This document shows positions 34,566 through 50,718 of a stretch of 64,000 bases of DNA, piece after piece. The DNA lies in NCBI GenBank assembly GCA_000711775.1, contig ARYC01017102.1:1-64000 (forward strand). The letters run 5' to 3'. Below the pieces are notes generated by a model. That model had not been told where the DNA came from. It did no database searches and saw only the letters and a list, made by a program, of their open reading frames with translations. This DNA is from Oxytricha trifallax. Taxonomy: Eukaryota; Ciliophora; Spirotrichea; Sporadotrichida; Oxytrichidae. The translations under genes were made by a program, and so were the position numbers. The stretch's first letter is position 1, and the number at the start of each line of letters is the position of its first letter.

Positions 34566-35107
34566 TATTTTAAAATATAAAATTTTTAGCATTATTTATA
34601 CGCATTTAAGAGAAATTAAAAAATAATCAAGATTTATTTAGATTTTAACGATAAAAACATTTTCTACTCAAGGTAATAAAATGCTATCTTAATTTTGTGT
34701 ATTAAAAATAGGGTGTTAATTTTTATTATTCCAATATTAGATTTGAATATTAATTTTTAATAAGAAATTGATTTATTTTACTTGAAAAATGGCATACGTT
34801 ATGTGAAATAATTTGAAAATTAGACATCAGACTTTTGCTACTATCTCTAGGAACCAGTTATCAAAATACTCAGACAATAACAACATTTTCTACTACAACA
34901 ACTCCATCTCCTACTACATCTACTCCATCACCTACAACTACTATCTACAGCTCAAAATATTAAAATATAAATAATAAAAATTCTTAACTGAGATGAAGTT
35001 GGAGGAGTTCTAGTTTGAACTAGAAATCAAAACTCCTTTGAGATTTTGTGTCAGCAATATTATATATGGTATTTTTAAATAAGATATACATATTATCATT
35101 ATTTTCT

Positions 35108-35222
35108 TCAAGCATCATGACATGCAAAAGGACAGTTCACTTTACACTTACTTTATTTGTGAACATTAGTGCATGAGCCTTTAGCGTACAGTTAAGCTGA
35201 GCAAGTTTCATCGACGGTGCCA
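35108..35222 (-). CDS. Cys-rich C-terminal segment, ShKT-like
   Basis: The minus-strand frame from about 35222 to TGA 35108-35110 reads GTVDETCSAQLYAKGSC, then TNVHKQSKCKVNCPFACHDA. The spacing C-x9-C-x8-C-x3-C-x3-C recalls the second half of an ShKT domain, common at the C-termini of secreted ciliate proteins. It is preceded by a possible splice acceptor (AAATTTTAG). The rest of the gene was not found nearby, so this is a fragment or lone segment. Confidence 0.4.
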
Positions 35223-35535
35223 ATAAAAGCCTAAAATTTCATTTTCTTCATTTTTCCCTCTTAATCGTCGTCTTCTTCTCATAAAAAAAATTTAGAAAGC
35301 ATTTAAAATAATTTGTATTCAATTTAATTTCCCAATATCGAATATATTTCTACAATATTAGTACTGTCTTATTTGTAAGATATTGTGCAAGAAGTAAATA
35401 AGTAATTTATTTTAGCTTTTCTTTCTATTTCATGTCTATTATTCTAATTCTGCAGAAATTAAATAAATATTGAAGTGTTTCAAAGTTAAATTATATTAAA
35501 TAAGGAATCTCTAAATCTTAAATTAAATAATTTAT

Positions 35536-37279
35536 TCATACGACAAAGCCTAAAATTAATAATAATCCTAAACCGTAGAATGATAAATAAACCAATCCAA
35601 AAGCACCACTTAGCTATGAAGCTAATTGACAGTACTTCTCAGCATTTTTAAATTCTGGCAGATCATTTAGATAACTGTCTAGACATTCAGAGAGCCCATT
35701 TTCTGAAGTGTAGTTTCCATCTGATGAATATAAGTAGTCTATGTAATTGTTTAAATTCAATACCTAAAATTAGCTATTTTTTATAATTTTGAGATTACCA
35801 CACGATATTTAAAATTGTATGCCTTATAGTAAGCACACATCCATTAACTATATTCAAAAGCTTTGCCTCCGCATTCTTACCATCTTGCCCCTGTATTGCA
35901 CACTTCTTTAGTCGCATTCCAATAAATTTTGAACATATCAAATTCATCTCTCCATTCTTAATTCCCTTGCAAGATTTCACAGTATCTTGGAATTTACTAG
36001 TTATACAATTTTGCATTATTTTATAATATGAAAATCATCAAATATGCTACAAAATTTCACATGACACAAATAATTAAATTATAAGTACAGGAGCATTTGG
36101 CAAATTAAGAACCATCTGAGGATGTACAATTATCTCTAAAATCACAAGGATTTCCCGCATTAGTTGAGATTGGTGGATTTGAACAATACCCTAAGCTATC
36201 CATATAACCTGTTTCACACAGCAATCTAGTGTCATCATCGTAGTCTATAATTCAAAAAGTTTATAATTTTATCTTGACTTTATTCTTGAAAAGCAATTAA
36301 TGGAAAGTATTGTTGTTCAGATAAATTTGAAACCACTTACTCATGTAAATTCCAACTGTATTTAAAACTCTATTTTCAGGTTTTCTTCCCACTTTTATAC
36401 TAAAATAGGGCACACAGATTCCAGCGTAACTTTTCGTATTATTAAACAAACAATTAGCAACTCTTCCACATTCATATTTATGTAAGTTAAATTAACAAGA
36501 AAATTTAAATCATAGATAGCGATGAAAATGAATCAAATAAATTAAAATAATTACCCAAATATTTATGAAAGCATTCTTGATAAAGCTTTTTGTAATTTCT
36601 GCACTTTCCAACTTCACAATATTGTCCCGCATCACAATCAAATGTTCTTGAGCAAGATCCATTAAATCCAACACTCTCGCATGTACTATTCACACATCTA
36701 ATTAAAAATGCATTGTAAAAGCATGTGAATATATAGATATAAATGATATTTGGTATTTAAAAAGTAAATTAACTAAGACTTTTTATTTTTAATAAGTAAA
36801 GCTTACTTTTAAGTTCCATAGGCACAAACAGTTGTATAATCGTATTCATCGCATGGGTCTCCAGGATAGAGTTTCTTAGGATCGTAAAATTAATTTATTT
36901 TCACGCATTCTCCATTTCTCTAGTCATTTATCTTGCAATATTGCAATTTATCTATATACAAGAATTTAAAATTAACTAAAAAAACACTTCAATAGTTTAT
37001 ATAAAATTTATAATGCAATAATATCTTCAAGGTTTATGAATGTTAAGTAAACATATTAAGTTTATAGGAATGCTTACCATTATTACAATAAATAGTGTTA
37101 AAAGTTATAGTTTTATCATTTTCGCTTGTTTTTACACATGATGGGTAGGACATTTGAGAATCACATGTTACATTATAACATTAGTCGTCAGAATACAAGC
37201 AGCTGATGTTTGTTACACAAATCGATATTACTAATAGAGTGACTAGAAACGAATTTATATTATAATTTTTAGGTTTCAT
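35536..37279 (-). CDS. Cys-rich type I membrane protein
   Basis: ATG 37279 opens MKPKNYNINSFLVTLLVISICV, a signal peptide. A large Cys-rich ectodomain follows in blocks: SCLYSDDQCYN, DKLQYCKINDQRNGEC, YPGDPCDEYDY, TCESVGFNGSCSRTFDCDAG, CEVGKCRNYKK, ECGRVANCLFNN, LLCETGYMDSLGYC, NPCDFRDNC, then a C-terminal membrane helix (LVYLSFYGLGLLLILGFVV) and TGA at 35536-35538. Blocks are separated by GT-AG introns (GTAAGC...TTAATTAG, GTAAGTGG and similar) and no pointer-bounded IES was needed. Several ciliate surface or secreted proteins share such cysteine patterns; no specific function is recognised. Confidence 0.75.
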
Positions 37280-37487
37280 GTTTTGAAATGAAATAAATTA
37301 ATAATAATTTTGATTAAATTACTTTAGATTATATAATTAGCAATATTTCTAATTATAATTATTATAGTAATTTTTAATACATCATAGATTTATTGCTAAA
37401 CGAATATCAAAAATACTTATTATATATTAAGGAGATTACTTAGACATAATTTTTTAATTTAATGTGTTTCATTTTTTCTGTGCAGTA

Positions 37488-38744
37488 ATGAACAACGTAG
37501 AGAACCTCGTAATAAGTGCAGGATCATTCGCAACTCTGGTATTCCTGCTGCTGAAAGTACGTCGACCCTTCAAACAGCACTCATTTAACACCTTCGCCTA
37601 TATAATCATGCTACTCATTACTTACTCTCTCATTGTGCGATCATTTTATATAAAAGACGTTTTTCATTATGATTAAATCGTCAAAGAAATACCCCTTCAT
37701 AAGATGCCATATTAATTTTTCAGAAAAAAAGAGTTAAAAATTAAGTGAATAATTTTTCTTTTTCGTTGATAAGGATGGTATAAGTGCAAAGATGCAAGGC
37801 TTTATTCAGACATACCCATCAATAAATTTAGTAATATGCTCGTACTTGCTCAGCAACTAGTGGGTTTATGATTTACTTATTTTCATTCACGGCAGTCAAA
37901 ATACCTTCTTAGAGAGGCAAATTAAGGTGTTTATTATATAATATTATCATAAACAGAAATTATGAGAAAACTGATTTCAAGATTCAAAGAATGAAATTTG
38001 ATTAGTTTTAGTATTTTAATACTAGTAGAATTTAAGAAAAAGTGTTTGTAGTGACCTCGATTATATTCATAGTGATAATATACTTTGTGTACGCAATTTC
38101 TCTGCCCCAGAATTTCGACAACTAATTCCAGGACATATTCTATTTTATAGCAATTTTTGAGATTATAGTCTCTCTTTTACTTATGTGTTCAATTCTCCTC
38201 TATGTGAAAAGAATAATATAATTCAATCAGCGCTATGGGAGATTTGCCTTCGCACTTGGCATAGTGTTTATAATTGCAAATGTAATGGCAGGTAGTTTAA
38301 ATTTCTACTTGGGTAGCCACTATATAAAATTAATTTTAAGTGAAGTTAATAAAGTGATACTTTTTGAATTAGCCATCAGCTCTTTTTAATATAAAAAATT
38401 TGATTAATTTGGGCAGCGGAGGGTATGACCCAATAAGAGACATGAAATTCAAGAATGAAATAATGTGGGCTATGATTTTCGTGCCTTTCTACATTATAAC
38501 TGAATTCCTCCCAGCCATCGTTTTCGCTATAGTTATGGATAAATACAGCGAAGAGCAGCAAAGACACGATGAATTGATGGGAATTAACCATAACATTGTC
38601 CCAAATGAAAACAGCAACAATAATAACGCACAATAGAACAATGGCAATTAAGAGGCCGCAGAAGTCCCACTGATGCAGTAGCCATGAATCGATGATAATT
38701 CTAACAATAATAATGATAACAACATCTAAATGAGAGAGTATTGA
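37488..38744 (+). CDS. Seven-helix membrane protein
   Basis: ATG 37488 opens MNNVENLVISAGSFATLVFL. Seven hydrophobic segments can be counted: about 37500-37550, 37590-37640, 37820-37900, 38050-38110, 38140-38205, 38245-38300 and 38460-38540. The last runs straight into AIVMDKYSEEQQR and an Asn/Gln-rich cytosolic tail ending at TGA 38742-38744. Gaps at about 37735-37785, 37930-38030 and 38300-38400 are introns or IESs. Topology fits a GPCR-like or TOM1/THH1-like protein; I cannot tell which from sequence by eye. Confidence 0.6.
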
Positions 38745-39077
38745 AATAACTAACCTATAATAAGTAGTATTAACATAAAATTCAATAATATATAAGAAAA
38801 GTTTTGCAAGCGAAGCATCTGTAAATAAACATAGCAAGTTAATCATAAAAGCATATATAAATGAAAAATCAATTATTATTGTATTTAATTCTTAACTATA
38901 CAATTCTGATACTTTTAATCATTATAACGAAATTCAAACAAGAATATACATTTTATTTTGATTTTCTTAAATTTTTCATAATTAAACTATTTATGAATGA
39001 ATTTAATACACGAACGCAGTTTATTTATAGGTTTTATTTACTTTATTGTATTTATTATTGTAGAAGAATAGGCTTTC

Positions 39078-43194
<4,117 letters not shown>

Positions 43195-43922
43195 CTAATT
43201 TGGGTCTCTATCTATATAAACAAAAACATTGAATTTACTATTCAGAGAACTCAGAGTATATTTATATAGGGGTAATAACAAAAAGATATGGCGTTGAAAT
43301 AAAAAAATTCAACAATGCTTGATTTAAATTTGAACTTACGAGAAAATATCACATTTGAAGAGGCCTAGGTTTAAGAAGTGTCAGAAGCCAGGGTTGACGC
43401 TACGTTTGTGTCAAGTTTTAATTTTCCTGTTTTAGTTTTCATTTTGTATTTTATAAATATTAAATAGAATAGGGGGTATACAATTACTTTTATATTGCTA
43501 TGATCCAAGCGAAGTATTTAACACCCTTCTCAATATTAAAATGAATTTATAATTTAAGTTTAATTCTTAATTTGAAAATAATACATTTATACTTATTAGC
43601 CTACAATCAATCAAACAAAGCTATCTCATAATGACCTCATCTCAACAATGACTGTTTTTTTTCCAATATGGAAATATAGAATGGCATCTGCTTTGTTTTA
43701 TATTTACTAAAATTCTTATTTAATCTAAGTCCAGGGTTATGATATGTGATTGTTTATAATCTTTTATTCATCTAAATTTGAATTTAACTTTTTTTTTTGA
43801 TGTTTATGTATTAAAAATTCAATTTAAATAAGACATAAGTATATTTTTTATTTTTATGAATTAATTTGAATTTCAAAGACTATAAGCAATCACAAACACT
43901 CCTTCTTATAACTTGACGATCA

Positions 43923-45121
43923 TCAAGCCTCGTCTCTGATGAAAGCAAGAATATCTCTACATTTCGCAACGATTTCTTTTTCTGCTTTCTTTGCTGAATA
44001 ATCCTTCTTGAATTTTAAACCTTAATCTTTTCCACCGTTTTCTTTAGTCACGTATAAATTTGTATCTGGGTCTGATCCATCATCACAGAAATCAACTAGA
44101 TGCACTCTATAAAATTTGAATTCCAAAACCTTTTAGTAGTTTAAACAGTTTAATGGTCGAAGTACATAATTTTAATTGTTTTATTTTTTTTTTGACTGCA
44201 CATTCTAATCCCTCATACTTATCTTGACCTGCAAACTTAATTTTAATCTCTAATTCATAGCCAATTCTGCGTTTACCCCTGCTTGTGATAATACTTCCCT
44301 GTATATAATATATTTAGCTTAATTTACTTAGTTATATGTTAAGTTTTTATGCCAATATTGCTATGTATTCATGATATCTTACCTCACCAGAGAGAGTTTC
44401 AATTTCAATTGCTTAAATCTATCCATCCATGCTACTCCATTAAGTGCTGACTAAGTGCCTACTGAACTGGTCTTTCAAAACGTCCATCTTCAACTTTTTG
44501 TCCTCCCTATAGTATTAAGCATGTTGTTAAACACTATTTCAAGCATTTTGTTCAAATGACTTTAAACATTTCGTCTTTTTTTTAATAAATAAAGGTGCCC
44601 ATAAATATATTCTCGCTATATATCGTACCAACTAAAATTGTAAACTATTTCAAAACACGTGAAAATATGTTTTAGAACTCTAAACTTACCAGGTACCAGC
44701 CTTGTTCCAAGCAGAGCCTGTGTTACTCAGTTATGTATGTGAATTTAGCTGCTTAAGAAGATCTGGATGGATTTTCTTGGGTTAGATCAGGCTTTTGTCT
44801 GAGTGTTGAGGGAACTACTCTCTGTTGTTTTAAACCCAATAAGTATATGAACTTTGTTTCTTCAATCTTTCATCTACTTTTCCATCTTACTGAATTTATA
44901 ATAAGCACATATAAAAATAATAATAGATTTAGCATTCATTAAGAGAGAGGGAACATTCTTATAAATAAGAATTCATGTCAATAATTTAATCAAATTTACT
45001 AACCCGCCCCCTAAAATAATGAAATAGGAATAGGTATTTCTACAATAATTCAATTAAAAATTTAGTTCTGGTCTTCACTTAGACCAAAATCATCATGAAT
45101 AGCTTTCGAAGTTGACTCCAT
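43923..45121 (-). CDS. AHSA1: Activator of Hsp90 ATPase (Aha1 N-domain type)
   Basis: Aha1 proteins bind Hsp90 and stimulate its ATPase. ATG 45121 opens MESTSKAIHDDFGLSEDQN. Later blocks carry YTYWVQNN, the family motif GSAWNKAGTWYREDKKLK, then LVSTQWSSMDGQ, GKRRIGYELEIKIKFAGQD, VDFCDDGSDPDTNLYV and a C-terminal KKAEKEIVAKCRDILAFIRD ending at TGA 43923-43925. Short gaps have GT-AG borders. The length fits the single-domain plant/protist version rather than the two-domain animal form. The assignment is by motif resemblance. Confidence 0.65.
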
Positions 45122-45847
45122 TATGTATTGATATTCGTACTACTTAATTAGTTTGCAAATTATAATGCAATAGTTAACTTATTTTAAATTATTGCTTATA
45201 TCATTCGTATATTCTATATTTTTCTAGAAAAGTCACTCTATTTACTCATTAAATAAATTTATAAATAAATATTAATAATAAATGTTGTTTAAAATTTATA
45301 CTCATTTGAAATTTATTGTTAAAATTAAAGAGAAGATTTCTTTGATTTGTTAACAAACATAAATTTGTTTTTATTTTCCCCCTTAATAATCAATTATCAC
45401 AAAATAAAATTACAATTAATTACTAAATTTATTTACTTTAATAATTTTTTACCATATATACCGATCTTTTAAATAAGAATTTCTCAATATAATCATGCTC
45501 AATTCCAAAAAATAAATTAGATTTAGAGTTTAATTATTTCAGTTTGGGCTATTTATTAAACTTATTTATCAAATCAATCATTGATTTGAGATTCAGATAA
45601 AGATTTATTAGATTATTTATCAATTTTCTTAAGAGTTCTCTATGTATTCTGTGAGTATTAATTGTTAGTATTTAAATCCAAATTATTCTAGCTTTAATTT
45701 TGCTTTAGTTTCATTTCTTTTCTACTGTTTTCTATACTATTGCTGTCTTCATCTTGATCTTCTCTTAGCTGAATTTTATGCAAGTTATTGCCATTAAAAT
45801 GAAATTAAGTATTTATAAAAAAAACATAGTAACTTATACAAAATACA

Positions 45848-48800
45848 TCAATCAATAAGCTCAGTAGCATTTTTACTTAAAGTTTTTTAACTCTTAAGAT
45901 TAATCAAGCCTTATGAATGAGAAGATTCATTTTAATTAGAAGGCATTCTTGAATGATTGTTGGAATTTACAGTTGTATAAGACTATCCAGGTATTTTTAT
46001 GTGTTAACTCCCTCTTGAACTTGATATTTTAAGCTTACTGCCTGCTCTATGCTAAGTCAAATCGTTATTTCCACCTGTAGATGAGTAATTTGGGGATCTA
46101 CCTCGATCTAAAGTGTTATCATTTAGCGGACTTAAAATTCCATGTTTTACAGTTTTCTATATCTCCCTCAGTTTACTGCTTGCTAATCTTCCTTCTTAAT
46201 CTTTCTCTCTCACTAATCTGGAAAGCTTATCGTTCTCACTCTTTAACTGAGATATCTCAGTGTCTGTATCCTTCTTAAGTTTCTTAAATTTCTTTATTTC
46301 TTGATCTCTCTACTTCTCAGCGATTTCTTTCGCTCTCTCAACTTGCTACAAGATATTTGTAAGATCATCGACTTGTTTCACTATTTCAGTAAAATCTTGA
46401 TCTTGCTTTTTAGGAACTGTCCCATTTAACTGCTTTATTTTCTCTTCAAGCTTAATCATGTGATCGAACTGCTTCTTATGAGTCTGCTCATCTTTCACCC
46501 TTTTCTCTTCTAAATCTCTGATTTTATTCAATGCTGCTTTGAGCTCGTCCAATTAACTTTATGACTCTTCTTGGAACTCCTTTTTGTAATTTTACTAAGA
46601 GAGAGCTTTCCCTTGCTAATTCTGAATTCTTTCTAACGCCTTAACTTCCTTCATAAGCTCTTAGTTTTTTCTTTCTTAATCTTTCAGACTATTTTCCAAT
46701 TTTATGTAGTTTTAGGCGTTTGCGTCATTATCGTACTTTGTCTTCCATGAATTGACTTCTCTCTATAAGATTTTAATCTAAACTTCTTAGTTTATCATTT
46801 CTTTATCTCTAAGCTAGAGCTGTTAATCAATTGAACTATTATGTATGGACTTGACTGATCTCGAGTTTTATAAGGAGTTTGGTTTTTATGTAACAAACTT
46901 TTGATGGGCTTTTTCTAGGGTTTAATCAAGCACTAAATTTACTTCTTTTAACTTCTCTCTTATCTTTTTATTTTCAAGCATAAGCTTTTTAATCATAGCA
47001 CTAAAGTTGAAAGTTAATAAGAGATTACAAGAAATGCGAAATAAAATGTTCTTACTCTTTATCTTGGTTATATTCTTAAACAGGTTCTTAACTATTTAAT
47101 TTATTTTGAGATTACAGTGTGGCATTTTTTTAATTACCCCTTTCAGACGCTATTTAAATTGGATCTGTTTATACAACTCCTACATAAGAATAAAAATTAT
47201 TACGAAATAAGTAAATTACTATCAATTAGCTGTATTTGCTTTTAATTTGATGGATTATTCCTGTGAAAGTCTTAGGCGCCTGTGGTTATTCCAGATCTTT
47301 GCTACTGGAGATATAATTTTTTTCATTAAAAAAATATACTATACAATATTAAGATGTGAGTAGCTCTTTGAGGAACTAAATGTTGCGGCGCTAACTGAAC
47401 CATTTGATAATGAATTTGGCTTTTGAGAATTTTAACTAAAATCACCTCTTTATAAAGCTTGGCTTTAATGTTAAATCTCATGATTAGCTAAAATATTATT
47501 AATATTTATTAAATAATTGAGCAGCTAGTTATTTTACTACCTTTTTACAAATAATAAGAAGAAGTTAAATTTTAATTTTAATTGATGATTACTGTTGTCA
47601 CTTTATAATTGCTACAATCTGTCTTTCATTTTTTACAAATTAGAGTGCTTCGCATTCATTACTGGAGCATGATTCTATTATTAATTATTTTGTGTTTATT
47701 ACAATGGTTTATTACTATTCAGACTAGGTGTTTATATTTATTCATCATTATTCTAATGATTTTACGATTAATTATTCTGTTGATAGGTTGAACTACTAAT
47801 ACTATTATTTTGCAAATGTCTTGAAAAAGGGGGTGATTGTTATTACTAAATTTCTATATCTATGTTTGGTCGCTTTGGGGACATATTAGCAAGTATTTTA
47901 CTAACTCTCTGAGTCTATTGCACTACTTTTATAAGTTTTTAGGGGTTTTGATTTTAAGGAGTAGCTTCGATTTAATAGTCGGTTTAATTTTAGTCTACTA
48001 CTTAATCTGTAAAGCTCACGCTCTGATTATCAGATGTTAAAATTCCCAAATTGTCAAATATAAAACACAAATTTCGACAATTATTGAATGATTTAAATTT
48101 CTTTAATTAAAGATGTCTGCACACGATCAGTCTTGCTATTAACTTTCTATTGCTAATACAGCACATTCTTTTTCAACTACTATTTATCAGACTCAATGTA
48201 TTATTATTTCACGAAATTCGAATAATGTGGGGGCTAGCTGTTGCTCTAATTCTAGTTTGATGCTCTTGATTCATTTTAAGGTGTAATTATGGGAGATCTA
48301 AACGTGCTCTCAACAAACTGTTCTTCGCTATCTTGCTCTAGAGACCTGTGAGTAGGCAGCTTTTTCAAGTTTTTAATTAAATCTAAGTTTGATCTTAAAA
48401 ATATGGTGAAATCATATTTTATTTGAAAGGAAACTTATGTGTTAATTTTTAGGTTGAAATAAATAGTCTAATATTTCTTTTATTTTTAATGATCCACTGC
48501 CGTTATTGCGAAATACTTTTTCACTTTATTCTTATTTTAAGTCTATGTTGAATCCAGCATCTAAATACTCAATAGATTTATTAATAATCTGATAAATTTT
48601 ATCTTCAAAAATATATCTTAACTTTTTAGTTCACACACATAAAAAAAAAATTATTATGTTTTTGTAACTTACTTATACTTCCGTTTAAAGGTTGCAGTAA
48701 GAACTCATCAGGTGATGCATTAACTGGTAATTTTCTCAATTTATGTAAATTATTTGAATTTAATTAAGAAATTTGACTATTTTACTATGATTCTTAAGCT

Positions 48801-48856
48801 TTGTAATTAATGCTTGAGTTGGACATTTGCTTTGTTGCGATATTTTACGATTTCAT
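45848..48856 (-). CDS. Gln/Asn-rich coiled-coil protein
   Basis: ATG 48856 opens MKSQNIATKQMSNSSINYKA. The N-terminal half is Gln/Asn/Ser-rich and low-complexity (for example PDEFLLQPLNGS, SDNQSVSFTDQVVDQNQTD, APVMNAKHSNLQKMKDRL). From about 47010 to 46080 one uninterrupted frame forms a long coiled coil (LKAALNKIRDLEEKR, EEKIKQLNG, QQVERAKEIAEKQRDQEIKK). The tail is Ser/Asn-rich and ends NATELID at TGA 45848-45850. Intron or IES gaps occur at about 47030-47060, 47200-47250, 47470-47580, 48050-48110 and 48360-48480. Probably a cytoskeletal or scaffold protein; no family is recognised. Confidence 0.7.
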
Positions 48857-49201
48857 TGATAAATATTAATTCTATTTTTAATGTTTCTAATATAATTATT
48901 TTGAATAAATCATATTAAAACCCATATATTTAAAAATTAAGATATTAATATTTTCAAAGGAATACTATAATAGTATAGCGTAATAGATGTTGGATAATTA
49001 TTTATTTTAGTATTATATATCAGAACTTTATTATCAAACATGGAAAACCATTAATAAAATTATATGTGTTTCTAAATATTAATTGAATTTCAGATTAATC
49101 TCTCCACATTATACCATAGTTTACATATTATTTATATATATTTATTGAAACCTAGAGTAAGACCAATCATAATTTTGCATTATTAATCTATTCTTGTTTA
49201 G

Positions 49202-50534
49202 CGTATCCCAGGAAGCCCTCTTAAAGAAGAGAAAGAGAGACGACGAAAACCAGAGAAAGAGACTGCACATCCGTGCTCAGTAGAGAATGGAAGTTGGCAG
49301 AAAGAAGAAGATGGAGGACAAGGAGACCACCGGCAAGAAGATCTTAATGCCTGAGGTCTTTATCAGTAATTACATGAAGCAGCAGAGGAATTATCAAAAG
49401 TATAAGAGAGAGGTAAGTTCATTATAAAGAGGATTAAATATGTGAGAACATAAGGATTTCAATTGTAAATTGAGAAAACAGAGAGATTAACATCATTTTA
49501 AATAGCTTATAATTTGCTATTATTAATATGGGAGGGGGTTGAGGTGTTTAAAGGATTGAGGATACTTTATTATTTTATGCCAATTTAAGACTTATAGATG
49601 CATCATTTTATTATAGAAAGGAAAGACCTCAAAGATTGTTGATGGAAAGCTAAGCTCCCTAAACCCAAATGAAAGAATGAAGGCAAACACCTTGATCCTC
49701 GCTGTTAGAGTAAAGCAATCAGACAACACAACTCCCCAGGCTCAGAAAATCTTGAGAACTCTTGGATTAAAGGAGCTAAACAATGCTGTTTTATTGAAAA
49801 GTGATCCCGATACCGAGAAACAATTGATTATTATTCAAGACTATATCGCATTAAGGATATTAAAATTAACTTTTAATTCTTTATCAGTTAATAGATTTAA
49901 ATATATGATCATTTTTTGGGCTGAAATTTAGATTGGTTTCCAAGAAATATAAAAATTATTTAATTTTGAAAATATCGCATATGGATACCCAACCAAGCAA
50001 GTTGTTAACGATTTGATCAGAAAGAGAGGAAACATTAAGAAGGAAGGCAAAAGATTAGCAATTTCTGATAACAACTTAATCGAAGAACTTTTAGGCGCAC
50101 ATGGAATTATTATAGAATTCTATCTCAATAATCTTAATACATAGACTGAAACAATTCTTAAGTCGTCTTACTACTATAAAGAATAGTCGTTGTTATGAAT
50201 TATTTGCTTAGAAGATTTGATAGACTCAGCAATTAGATGCAATGTGAAGGACTCACATTTCGAAGAAGTCAGACAAGTTTTGTGGCCATTCCAATTGACA
50301 CCTCAATAAGAGACTAGCGACAAGACCGATACTAAGCGCAAAGACACTGGAAAAGTACTTAAGAAGAAGGATGTCAAGGTTGAGAAAGGTGGTTATTTGG
50401 GACTTTAATTTTTAATTTACAATGAAATTAATATAAGTAGTGTAGGTTATGCAATATCGTTTTTTTCTACATTTTATAATAAATTCAAACTTATGGGTGA
50501 GAAAATTAACGATTTTGTTAAGCCACTTATCTGA
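49202..50534 (+). CDS. RPL7: Ribosomal protein L7 (uL30), 60S subunit
   Basis: The block after a splice acceptor reads VSQEALLKKRKRDDENQRKR, typical of eukaryotic L7 N-termini. After a GT-AG intron (49413-49616) comes the uL30 core: TLILAVRVKQSDNTTPQAQK, ILRTLGLKELNNAVLLK, QDYIAYGYPTKQVVNDLIRK, RLAISDNNLIEELLGAHGII, CLEDLIDSAIRCN and FEEVRQVLWPFQL. It ends KGGYLGLMGEKINDFVKPLI at TGA 50532-50534. Three IESs (49843, 50104, 50402) must be removed; each is bounded by a perfect repeat and each deletion gives the expected protein. The start codon lies in an upstream exon or MDS not located. Confidence 0.93.
49413..49616 (+). other. RPL7: GT-AG intron in RPL7
   Basis: GTAAGTTC...TTATTATAG, 204 bp, joining QKYKRE to KGKTSKIVDG. 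Confidence 0.8.
49843..49971 (+). other. RPL7: IES in RPL7, pointer ATATCGCAT
   Basis: The 9-bp word ATATCGCAT occurs at 49843-49851 and 49972-49980. Removing 129 bp joins QDYIA to YGYPTKQ, matching the YIAWGYP signature of L7. Confidence 0.93.
50104..50196 (+). other. RPL7: IES in RPL7, pointer GAATTATT
   Basis: GAATTATT at 50104-50111 and 50197-50204. Removing 93 bp joins GAHGII to CLEDLID, as in other L7 proteins. Confidence 0.92.
50402..50488 (+). other. RPL7: IES in RPL7, pointer ACTT
   Basis: ACTT at 50402-50405 and 50489-50492. Removing 87 bp joins KGGYLGL to MGEKINDFVKPLI and the stop. Confidence 0.78.
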
Positions 50535-50718
50535 GAGTAGAATTCATGGAGATATATGCAGAATGGAAAATATACTTTAAATTCATTCTGTTTTTAATTA
50601 AAAAATGCAGTTTTTATTTCAATTCCACTTCTATCACAAGCGTATATACTATGATATATAGCTTTGAAATATTATCTGATTTTCGTTTGGATAATATAAT
50701 ATTATTTATAGATCTAAA

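Noticed and set aside
38376-38846. Minus-strand ORF opposite the seven-helix gene
   Set aside because: Shadow of the plus-strand coding block, whose conserved helix and Asn-rich tail are better supported.
47609-48040. Plus-strand Leu/Ile-rich ORFs
   Set aside because: Antisense of the Gln/Asn-rich minus-strand gene; TAA/TAG Gln codons read backwards give Leu and Tyr/Ile.
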